Positions 1 through 9,455 of a DNA stretch of 64,000 nucleotides are shown one piece after another; within the stretch, counting starts at the first letter, position 1; the number at the start of each line of letters is the position of its first letter. The notes beneath the pieces were generated by a model. It made no database searches. It had not been told where the DNA came from and saw only the letters and a list, made by a program, of their open reading frames with translations. The DNA comes from Stereum hirsutum FP-91666 SS1 (Eukaryota > Basidiomycota > Agaricomycetes > Russulales > Stereaceae), in contig NW_006763133.1 of the NCBI RefSeq assembly GCF_000264905.1, positions 692,675 through 756,674 of the forward strand, written 5' to 3'. Position numbers and translations under genes: made by a program.

Positions 1-187
1 GCCATCACGCACTCACGCACTCTGTGCCGAAAATAGCAACTCTCATAGCCCCCGGCGGTTAGGGAGAAAAAAAATGGCCATAATTGCAGTATGTAGCATA
101 TAGTACGGCCGACATGGAGAAGAAACGATAGCAAGAAAAAAGTAGAGATACACCAAGGAGAACCGCATAAACAACCCATCACACACT

Positions 188-1505
188 TCACTGGACATGA
201 CGTTCGTACCGAGCTAGAGATTGGCTTGAGCACGGGCGCGAACAGAGCGAATTGACAATGAAGTAGCTTACCAGTCACCATGGCGTGGTCACGCTCGTAA
301 GGCTCGAGAGTGATCTGTTCAAGAGGCTTGAACTTTTCTTTCCGCAGGGCAGCGACTTCACTGATGAAGACGGCTTCGGCGGGCACGGTCGAATCGATAC
401 AGTTTGCCTTGATAGAGATCACGACATGGCCGCCCTCCTTCAGGAAATTGTGGGCGTTGATTGCGACGATACGTGCTTGATCTGGCTGAGCGACGTCGGC
501 AAAGATGACATCGACAGATGAAAGAAGCATGCGGTATTTTTGTGGGAGACGTGCATCCTCGACGATAGCTAATATAGGAGGTAAGTCAACGGCGATCAGC
601 AGAATGAGAAAGAAAATGGCATACGAATGACGTTTGTCCGCTTCTTAGCCATGTTGATCAGGTCACGACCTGACCGAGGAGAGAACTCGACGGCATAAAC
701 AACACCTTCCTGAATACGAAGACGGTTGTCAGCGATGTGATACTGTTAACAAGGATGAAGAAAAAAGAACATACCGGTCCAACGATGTCCGCAACATGGC
801 TGACACTAGTTCCGCTCGCAGCACCAAGATAAAGCACCTTCTTTCCGGGCGCGATGAAGATCTCGCTCATCCCACCCAACACGCCCGCCGCGAGCTTACT
901 CCTGAACGGATTCCAGACCCTGTACTCGACCTTCGTGCCCTCCTCAGCTCCGTCAATCGAGATGCGCTTCTCGCCGTAAACCGACTCTCCGGGGACGAGA
1001 TTTTTGGTGACGAGCATCGAGTCCTTGCCTTTTGCGATGAAGATCCCGGCATGTCTGTGCGGCTCGAGGATAACGTTCGCGCCTCCTCTGCCTCCGGGCT
1101 TGCCGCCACGGGCACCACCACGGCCGCCCCTGGGTGCCCCACGACCTCCACGACCGCCACCACGGTCTCCACCTCGTCCACGGCCCATGACTCCGCCACC
1201 ACGAACACCACCACCTTAGAGAGTGAAAAGAGCGGGAATGCTTAGTTCTTCTTCGTCTTTTGTGAGAAATGAGTAAGACACGCACCACGGCCACCGAATC
1301 CTCCACGACCACCGCCTCTGTCGCCTCCTCCACGGCCACCAAATCCTCCACGACCACCACCTCTGTCACCTCCTCCACCTCTTCCACCTCCACGACCTCC
1401 GAATCCTCCACGGCCACCAGGTGCTCCTAGTAGCCAAGAAAAGGAAAGAAAATTTCAGCGTTGGTCTCTAGATTCAGTAGGAAGAATGCACGCACCGAAT
1501 GCCAT
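188..1505 (-). CDS. NOP1: Fibrillarin, rRNA 2'-O-methyltransferase (box C/D snoRNP)
   Basis: This is the methyltransferase subunit of nucleolar box C/D snoRNPs. It uses S-adenosylmethionine to 2'-O-methylate pre-rRNA. Six exons join in frame (1505-1496, 1426-1286, 1214-775, 709-625, 568-272, 213-188), giving 332 residues, the usual fibrillarin length. The first ~85 residues form a Gly/Arg-rich GAR domain, itself split by introns after only ten coding bases. Then come the fibrillarin N-lobe ([15 protein letters not shown]) and the SAM-binding motif [20 protein letters not shown]. The catalytic-face segments FADVAQPDQ and SIKAN follow, with the family end [13 protein letters not shown]. The methionine at 1188 is internal to the GAR domain and is not the start. 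A TATATAAG-like sequence lies only about 20 bases above the ATG, probably too close to act as the TATA box. Confidence 0.95.
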
Positions 1506-1831
1506 TTTTTGGGTTGTCCGACTATATAAGGTAGGGCTTGAAGTGATCTACAAGGCCGAGACGGACGGTAATTTTGTAGGTAGGTGGGGACGACGGACGG
1601 GGTGCGGAGAGAGGGTAAAGAAAACAGAACGAATTTCAATTTGTCATCTGTTTATGAGTCCGGAAGATGCCGGTGTGGCACTGTGTGGCCCAAGTTCATT
1701 CAAGCAGTGCTTATTCGGTGGTGAGGTCTCTCGGGACTTGCTCAGCCTTGCTCAGTCGAACCACTATACACAGGTGGTAAAACATGAGTTGTTTACAATC
1801 AAGGGTTTCGGTATTCATATAACAATAAACA
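1506..1831. other. Spacer between the oxidoreductase 3' end and the NOP1 start
   Basis: This 326 bp stretch is the promoter and 5' leader of NOP1 and the 3' flank of the oxidoreductase gene, both on the minus strand. No conserved reading frame was seen. Confidence 0.5.
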
Positions 1832-3749
1832 TCAGAGCTTCGCGGTCTCTGTCTGTGTCTCCCCCATATTGATGACAATCTTCCCGAACTGACCCCCACG
1901 CTTCATCAGCTCGAAACCCTGTTCGGCGTTCTGCAATCCATCTATAACATGTGAGACGATTGGAGTAATTCGCTTCTCCGGAAGGAAGCGTGTAGCGTCC
2001 TGAAGGTCCTTCACGGAACCCATCGTTGATCCTAAGTTCGTTATCATTAGCCAGCGGTCAGCATCAGGAACAGAGATCCAGGATCATCGCAATACTTGCC
2101 GATAATCTGCTGATTCTTCATGACTTCGGCCATTGTCATTGTAACTTTTTGATCTGCAGTCATACCGTAGATGACGATTCGTCCACCGAGTTTCAAATGC
2201 TTGCTTGTCTGCCGAATGATGTTTCCTCCTCCAGAGTCAATCACGGCATCCAATGCTTTTACTCCATTCTCCTTGAGCACTTCTCCGAGAGCCTGGGACC
2301 ACTTCTCTGGGTAACGACGGTGGAGTCAGCCCGCAAATGTCTACAGCATGTCGGAGAGAGTGCACTTACGGTCTTTATACAGTGTAGGCCCACTCCTTGA
2401 TCCAACCCCGGTCCTTGATCCACTGCATAACTGCCGCCTACAGCTCCCCCAGCTTGAAGAACACTCTTGAAAATTGTAGATACAGGACGCTTAAGGTTAT
2501 ATTGAATATCTGAATGAGCATGCACTATTGTTATGCGGGGGAACCGTGCAGTGCGGGGTTGGATCAAGGACCCATATTTTGTGGCGCTCGGGTGCCACAC
2601 CACCTTTTGGTCTCCCAAGAATGCACACTCACCTTGGGCACCGTGTGTATTTTATTCTGAAATCCTTTATGGATGATATCAACCTCAGAGTTAACCGTTT
2701 AAACGAATATGGGAAGGGGCGTGAGAAAACAAATTGATTCAAAGTGGCGGATCAAGGAGTGGGCCTACACTGTAGTTCACTCCTCCCTTTGCTCCTAGCT
2801 TGACGGCCTTGGCGATCTTCTCTTCGTCTCCGCTCGTCACATATACATTCGCACCTTTGGCGACGCAAAGCTGGAGCGCTGTGATGGCGACACCGCCGCC
2901 AATGCCTAAGGGGAAGTTTCGATACAACTTATCAATACGACCGTTAGGAATCGACGACGTACCAGTGATCAGAATGTTGTGGTCTGCTTCGACCCTCGCA
3001 TTGACCATGGTAGCTCTGTAGTAATTGTCACCTTATGAATCAAATTTGAGTACCACCAACAAGCGTACTCGCCTCCAAGCGGTAACACCAGCTAACGGCC
3101 ATGCAGCCATATGCACATCGTCAAGGTGGCTCGGGCTTTCGATGACTTGATCACGTTCGACCACGAGGTATTCAGTGAAAGTCCCGAAGGGCGAGAACCT
3201 TCCTCCTCCAAGTAGAGCCATACCACGACTGTGAACTCGTTCAGCAGATACTTATATAGGAAGCAGTTACATCTGGCCTACGGGTCTTCTGGTGCGTCTG
3301 GATCACTTTGCCAGCCTCGCATGGGAACCAAAAGCACTCTCTGGTTGAGCAGGGGATCATCAGCCTGGCCGGAGGCTATCGCGGTACCTACATTGATTCT
3401 TTGAGATTTAGGACAGGAACTGCCGGGAGTTTGTGGGACGATCACCTGCTGCATCTGCGCCGAGGACTGTGCCGAATTGAATGCCTGGATACATTCCTTT
3501 CCGAATCCATAGCTTCGAGAAAACGGATTAGACAAGCATTGCACATCGCTCGACCACGATTAAAAAAAAACAAACATCTCTGTGATTGAATGCTGCAGCG
3601 CCCACTTTGACTAGGATCTCATTCGACTTCAGTGGTTGTAGCCGCCGATGCTCAAGTTTAGCATCGTGATAGACTTTCCCCGGGGGTGCAGCGACCGACG
3701 ACTTGTACAGAACAAGAGACCTGGTGCTGACGGGCAATTGCGAAGTCAT
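1832..3749 (-). CDS. Zinc-less MDR family oxidoreductase (YogA/quinone reductase-like), coding exon interrupted by a TIR element
   Basis: This is an NAD(P)H-dependent medium-chain dehydrogenase of the YogA / quinone-oxidoreductase type. Exons run 3749-3576, 3512-3446, 3387-3282, 3228-3073, 3015-2963, 2905-2370 (interrupted), 2306-2100 and 2031-1832. The GroES-like N-lobe contains FNHRD and WIRKGMYPGI. FTEYLVVERDQV and AWRATMVNARVE follow, then the Rossmann nucleotide site GIGGGVAITALQLCVAKGANV, and later LKLGGRIVIYG. Exon 6 contains a 393 bp terminal-inverted-repeat insertion (2380-2772). Read through, the frame hits a stop within ten codons. Without the insertion and one TA copy, the coding length is 1,104 nt (367 residues), normal for the family. 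Two introns appear to use GC donors (at 3072 and 2099), because only these keep the frame. The allele may be null, or the insert may be spliced out. Confidence 0.85.
2380..2772. mobile_element. MITE-like terminal-inverted-repeat element, Tc1/mariner-type TA target site
   Basis: This is a 393 bp insertion inside exon 6 of the MDR oxidoreductase gene. It begins CAGTGTAGGCCCACTCCTTG and ends with the exact reverse complement; the perfect inverted repeat is 24 bp. It is flanked by TA on both sides (2378-2379 and 2773-2774), as expected for Tc1/mariner-superfamily transposition. A subterminal motif (GGTCCTTGATCC) recurs in both orientations inside. No transposase frame is present, so it is non-autonomous. 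The exactness of both inverted repeats suggests a fairly recent insertion. No other copy was noticed in this window. Confidence 0.85.
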
Positions 3750-4311
3750 GAAGGTTGATCGTCCTGTGTGGTAACAGAAGAAAAAGCACGAGTTAGGATT
3801 GCTCGTCCCTCTCATGAACGAGAACTCGAGGTGACCCGTGATTGTTCCCAACGGATGACGGTAAACCCTGGTAAACCGGCGTCGCGGTCACGAACGGGCT
3901 TCAACTTAAAACCCAAAAGCTCGCCAGTCCGAGAATAGACAGAGAAACACCGATACCATAGGAAAAGTGTCTCAATAAATTAGCCCTTGAGCTCACCAGG
4001 AAATAGAGCTTTTCTACCCATATACCATCCAGGTGGAAGCCGATTCGGAGAGAGGTCCAAGAACATCCGAGTATCCGGCGCGTCGTTTTAAACGGCCGTC
4101 CGGAGTTTTCCGTAATCCATTCTCAGCCACAATGAGTGGCACCGATCTGGGTTGTCGATTGTGTGGCACTTTCCTGTGTTCTCCAGGCTCCTCCAACATT
4201 GACGGCTGCACAGTCTCTCTCAAGCTTCAGTAGCATATAATTCTCAAGATATACCAACGATCACTTTCACAGCTCGCCAGACTCATGCAGGCATAGCAAA
4301 ATTACTTTCTC
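3750..4311. other. Divergent intergenic region (oxidoreductase / GPI10)
   Basis: This 562 bp separates two divergently transcribed genes and must hold both promoters. No clear TATA box or conserved ORF was found. Confidence 0.5.
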
Positions 4312-6634
4312 ATGGAGATTGCTGTCTTGCTCGCCATCGCCCTGCGCTCATTTCTTGCCGTCACCACGCGTACCTTCTTTCAGCCCGACGAATACTTTCA
4401 ATCCCTCGAGCCCGCTCATCACATTGTGTTCTCGTATGGCCAGCTTACTTGGGAATGGACCTCTGCACGACCAATCAGGAGCATTGTATACCCTATATTG
4501 AACGTGCCGATATATTGGATGCTGAAAGTGTTTGGATGGGATGAGAGCCGTATGTTGGTGGGTACGTGTTTACCTATGATATCATCCATAGGAAGTCATT
4601 TTGAAGGCGTTTCCGTGCGTGGATGTATGTTTGCAGGTCTGGGCGCCTAAGCTCTTGCATGGTCTCCTTGCCGCAGGGACGGATATTTGGGTCAGGAAGC
4701 TCACCAAAAATGTAGTGGGCAGACAATATGTTTCTACCGCGGTAAGTCTTCCTAGCTATCACAGAACCTGGTCTCCGTAACGAAACGTTTTGGCGCACAG
4801 TTCTTCTTGTCTTTGATGTCACCATTTCATGCCCTTTCACTCTCGCGATCGCTTTCAAACTCTCTGGAAACAACGTTAACTACAATCGCATTAAGCCATT
4901 TCCCATGGAATGCATCTGTATCTTGCTCGAGGTAGGCATATTTATTTGGCTTGTCGATGCACATGGACTTGAAAGTAGTTTTGCGTATATCTGACTTCGA
5001 TACTCATGTGCGAATAGGACGCAGCTCAGAAAGCTTCTCGTGTTTGCGGCATTAGCGTGCTCAATTCGAATCACCAATCTCGTGGTTTGGGCCTTCGTCA
5101 TACCCCTTCTTCTATATCGCCTACGAAAAGATGAAGTTCGTTTTCGCGCGTTCGTCCTCGACGGGTTCGGTATAGGGTGAGCAGCTATCATACCTCCTAC
5201 GTCGTCCTGCGTCTTGGCCTCTCATTGATATATGTATCCCAGCATAATCGCCCTCTCCTCCATGTTTGTCATTGACAGCGCGTACTATGGCCAACCAACA
5301 TTCACGCCTCTGTCCTTTCTCCGAACAAACGCATCCTCTATATCTCTCTTCTACGGACGCTCTCCGTGGCATTACTATCTATCGCAAGGCTTGGCTATTC
5401 TACTCGGACCTGCTCTGCCTTATGCTCTGCACGGAATCTGGACAAATTTTCGGCCAAGTCAAGACAGTCCAGGCTCATCTCCTGACAAGGACGACGATAA
5501 TAAGGCTGAGCGCGAATCCAAATCAGCTATAAGAACAGCACTGGCCCTTCTTGGATGGACAACCACGATATATTCATGCGCTGGGCATAAGGAGTGGCGG
5601 TTCTTACATCCGATGCTTCCACTTCTGCATGTATTGGCCGCGAAGTCGCTCGCGGACCTATCATCTGCCTCTAGGTTACGACCTGAAAAAACTTCAAGCA
5701 CAAAGTCGGCCGGCGCGATTGATGTCAAAAGATCGTCCGCTCTGGAGACTGCCACCACCACCGTCACAAACCGCCATCTCTCCGACTCTCCTTCAACCGG
5801 TGCACTGTCCGTATTTACCCAGCTCGGTCAATCTCATGATGACGGTCCTGCCCCACTGTCAATACGATCCTTCCATATGATATTCCTAGTTCTTTTATCT
5901 CTTCCTGTGATTATCTGGGTCACTCGTTATCACGGACACGCACAAGTCGAGGTCGTCCGGTACCTTCATGACCTCAGCCTCCAGCAGAAGACGAGCGGAG
6001 AGATATCATCGCCACCGATGCGTAGCGTAGGGTTCTTAATGCCCTGCCATTCCACCCCCGGACAGGCATATCTTCATACCAATCTAGGAGACGGAAATAT
6101 TTGGAGTTTGAGCTGTGAACCGCCTTTGGGGTGAGTCTTGTTCCCCTCATCAGTATCCTTGATAATCTTCGCAACTGATGACTGACACGGTGGTGGGTTA
6201 GACTCGTCGGTGAAGCGTTATCGAGCTATAAGGACCAGACGGACGTGTTTTACGAGTCTCCTGTCGAGTATCTCAATACTCGCTTTCCGCCTGTGGTCGA
6301 CCCTACCTTTCCAGCTAGTCAAAACGTCTCGCTAGCCACCGAAGTGGATCAGCGATACCCTTGGTCCCATGTGTGGCCCTCACATCTGGCGTTCTTTGGA
6401 TCCCTCCTATCGGTCGAGTTGGATCAGGCCTCCATAGACAATTTGAACGATAGTAGAGGAAATACAGGAAGAGATCAGACGACCGTGGAGGGCGTGCTGC
6501 GGGAGAAGGGGTATGTGGAGGTGTGGTCTCAAGAGGGTGGGTGGCGTGGATGGGAGATTGAGGACGATGGGAGACGGCGGGGTGGTGTCAGAGTGTGGGC
6601 ATGGAGTCCATCACTTACGTCGAAACCGCCATAA
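4312..6634 (+). CDS. GPI10: GPI mannosyltransferase 3 (GT22 family, Gpi10/PIG-B)
   Basis: This ER membrane enzyme adds the third mannose to the GPI-anchor core, using dolichol-phosphate-mannose. Six exons (4312-4557, 4637-4741, 4801-4931, 5018-5176, 5243-6130, 6202-6634) give 653 residues. The GT22 luminal-loop motif FFQPDEYFQ lies near residue 25, followed by the Gpi10-like EPAHHIVFSYGQLTWEW. Hydrophobic segments span most of the first 430 residues. The GT22 signature HKEWRF lies near residue 330, where HKE[FH]RF is usual. A Ser-rich hydrophilic loop follows it. The stop lies 162 bp from the convergent kinase gene. The donor at 4558 (GTGGGT) was chosen over an overlapping GTACGT because only it keeps the frame. 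Confidence 0.9.
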
Positions 6635-6796
6635 ATCAGAAGCAGGGAGCGCACAGTCAGGTTCCCTCTTGTGGCTTATGCATTTCAATACATCGCAGCG
6701 ATAGCGCATGTTATTATGTTTCACGGTGTGTATATTGCAAGCAAAATGTCTATAGTAATAACAGTCTATAATCTATGAGGAGATCTAATATCCACG

Positions 6797-8341
6797 CTAC
6801 CGGATCAACCTGAAAATCTCTGCGTTCTCGTTGACGAAGCTCTCCCACTGCGTAGGCTGCTGCTTCTCCCACCCTCCGAACTCCCCCTGCTTAGGCGTGG
6901 CCATGTCGAACATGACAGGTTCACCAAGTTCCATATCAGCCATCATCTCCACAACCTCCAGTTCCGGTTCCGTAGGGTTCATGATGGGTGTGACCGCCTC
7001 CTGTATGGACGCCGATGAAGACGAAGATGATATACTTTCGTCAGATTCGGACGCGGGGAGTGATTCCGACTCGCTGCCGTCCACGGAAGGGAAAGGCGCC
7101 GAAGGACACGCGCAGACACTGTATTCGCTCTGCACCTCTTCCTCCACTGAGAGTGTTACGGACGAGGTGGTTTCGGAGGTTGAAGGCGCGGGATCGCGAA
7201 GCCTCTGGATGTCTGCTACCACCTCCCGCACATGGTCCGTCGCACCAGCGATGTCGTCCTCCGACATGAAGAAAGTCTCGATCGATATAATTTTCTCCCT
7301 CAATCTCTTGAGTGTGATGCGTTGTTCCGGGTCGGGGTGGAGGATCTGACGGAGGAGTGTTTGGCATTCGTGTGAGATGGGGGTGGTGCGGCGGAGGAAG
7401 CTGCGGACGTTGAGGTATGCTCCGAACGATGCATCGGAGCGGATGGCAAGCGCCCAAGGGAAATGGCCACTGCACATGTTTATAAGGATGATGCCTGCAA
7501 TTTGGTTAGCCAGTAATCGTTATTGTATGCTGAAGAGGAACATACCTAATGACCAGATGTCGCTGGGTGCGCTGGCATAGGGGTTGTCGAGGGTGTCTTC
7601 GCCAATGCATTCTGAAGAGGCAGGTCTCGGTCAGTGAAGAACGTAGGTTAATGAGGAGACCGTAACTGACCAGGCGACATATACGAAGGGCTCCCGACGA
7701 AGTTCTTTTTGTTGGTCTTGTGCGTGGTAGCAAGACCAAAATCAGCAAGACGGATTTGGCAGGATGCGCTATCCTCGGACGAGATGAGGATGTTCTCCGG
7801 TTTCAAGTCCACTGTGACCATCAACTAATCGTCAGTCTAATTTCTCAAGAGAAGACAGGACAAGGAAATACGTACTGTGGTAAACACCCTTCGAGTGGCA
7901 TTTCATCAAGGCATCGATAATCTGCAAGAACACATTCTTCACCAGCGCATCATTGCGCCAGAATATGCCCCTCTTCACGATTGCGTCGCACAAGTCCCCT
8001 TTCTCACAAAGCTCCAAGACGATGAAGATCAGGCCCTCCGCGCCGTCCACTTCCTGCAAGATGGCGTTGTGAATCGTCGCGATATTGGGATGGGAGGAGA
8101 CCTTGCGGTGAACGGAGACTTCGCGGATTTGTCGACGCTGCCTGCTCGAGCCGCGAGCGCCCTGTATCATACACTTGATGGCGTATTGTGTGCGCTGTTT
8201 GCAGTGCGTGTCGACACCGCGGTAGACTGTGGCAAAGGCGCCGGAGCCGAGAGTCTCGACGAGTAGGTATCGGTCACAGACCAGAGTGTTGACAAGGTTG
8301 GCGGTGGGGTGGGGGGCCTTGGTATACGATTGAGATGTCAT
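6797..8341 (-). CDS. Ran1/Vhs1-like serine/threonine protein kinase
   Basis: Four exons (8341-7876, 7811-7671, 7611-7546, 7494-6797) encode 456 residues. The kinase domain fills about residues 25-310. It shows the glycine loop LGSGAFATVYRG, the lysine in YAIKCM, DLKPEN in the catalytic loop, the DFG motif (LADFGLAT) and MSPECIG in place of APE. SDIWSLGIILINMCSGHFPW and the FLRRTTPIS region place it near fungal Ran1/Pat1, Vhs1 and Sks1, which act in nutrient and meiotic signalling. The C-terminal 150 residues are acidic and Ser-rich. The residue before the catalytic Asp is Met (HMD) instead of the usual Arg; it is encoded across an intron. A TATATAAC-like box on the minus strand near 8497-8504 sits about 160 bp above the ATG. 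Confidence 0.88.
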
Positions 8342-8496
8342 AGTGATGAATGTGTTAAAGCAGGAAGGTGTTGTGGTAATGCAAGAGGGCGATCAACGCA
8401 GAAGAGAATTCGATGGTTTGGTGATGTGACTTGAAGTCGAGATGGTGGTGGAGTTGCAAGTTGAGTTGTGCAGAGTTCTGTGCGAGTTGAGCCATG

Positions 8497-8504
8497 TTAT
8501 ATAG
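8497..8504 (-). promoter_or_regulatory. Probable TATA box of the Ran1-like kinase gene
   Basis: The minus strand reads CTATATAAC about 160 bases before the ATG at 8341. That leaves room for a 5' leader of roughly 120 bases. The position is inferred from sequence only. Confidence 0.4.
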
Positions 8505-9345
8505 CCTAGGAGGTATGGCCCTCGGCAGTTTCGAAACATGCGGGACAAAAAATGAGAAAACAAAAGCGGAGGAGAGGGTGAACACGAAAAAAAAAACGGA
8601 AAGCGGACGGCGGAACATAGAATTCGGCCATGCGAGACTTCCGTTGCCCCAACTCCGAGACACTGTTCAAGTGCGGCGGTGCCACAGTGGCCCAGTGTGC
8701 CTCAGCGAGAAGATGAGGACTTGTTTTATAGAACCTAGTCAGTTGAGATCCGAAAAGAGCCAGAGAGAGCAGTCGACCACGGTCGCCATGGTGAGTTGTA
8801 CTTAAGCACGGTGCGGCCTTCAAGTTGTGATGCTACTTGAGTGCTTCAATACATCAATATGACGGACCTCCTGGTCAACGGCTGCAAGGCGGTACGGAGA
8901 ATCATATTCCACAAGCTGAGCACCAGAGAAATTATCAAAACTATCAGTACTGTGAGACTGAGGGATGCAAGGTGATAGGACTGGAAACAAGGAAACAAAA
9001 ATCACGGATAATCGCGACGTTCAACCTTGGTCGGAACTTCCCGAGCATTCCATCACGTCGACCGCTGTCAGTGGCGTAGCACGACAACGTCGACCTGCGC
9101 GACAACCACGCTGTTCGTACTTACACCCACCTCGCCACTCGAAGCTATCGCAATATCAACAAATCTCCGTTATGGGCTGGATTCCAGCTTTGTTTGCCTC
9201 GTGGCGAAACAAAAATCACCAGTTGCCAAAAGCGGCTGCCTCGTGTTGTCTTGGGCTCGCTTTGTTTTGCCCTCTTCGTACCGCTGCGTACGCTTTGTCG
9301 CGGTGCCCTAGCTCAGCGCGCCCTTGCTTCTGAAATCCCTCGGAG

Positions 9346-9352
9346 TATAAAT
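9346..9352 (+). promoter_or_regulatory. Probable TATA box of the membrane-segment kinase gene
   Basis: TATAAAT lies 104 bases before the ATG at 9456, a plausible distance for a core promoter with a short leader. Confidence 0.45.
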
Positions 9353-9455
9353 TGGCTCTTACAACCATGCCAGACATCATCTCCCACCAGGCAGCGCGAC
9401 CGAAGTACTCGAAGATACTAGCTGAGCTTATTGCAACGAATCCACGCCACTCAAG

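Larger units (their letters stand above)
8342..9455. other. Divergent promoter region between two kinase genes
   Basis: This 1.1 kb lies between head-to-head kinase genes. It carries a minus-strand TATA-like box near 8500 and a plus-strand TATAAAT at 9346-9352. No conserved coding block was seen. Confidence 0.5.

Noticed and set aside
658..1188. Separate ORF starting at 1188 inside the fibrillarin gene
   Set aside because: The methionine lies in the GAR repeat; three upstream coding exons join in frame to the ATG at 1505.
1521..1530. TATA box for NOP1
   Set aside because: The TATATAAG-like sequence is only about 20 bases above the start codon, too close for a normal leader, so it was not listed as a promoter.
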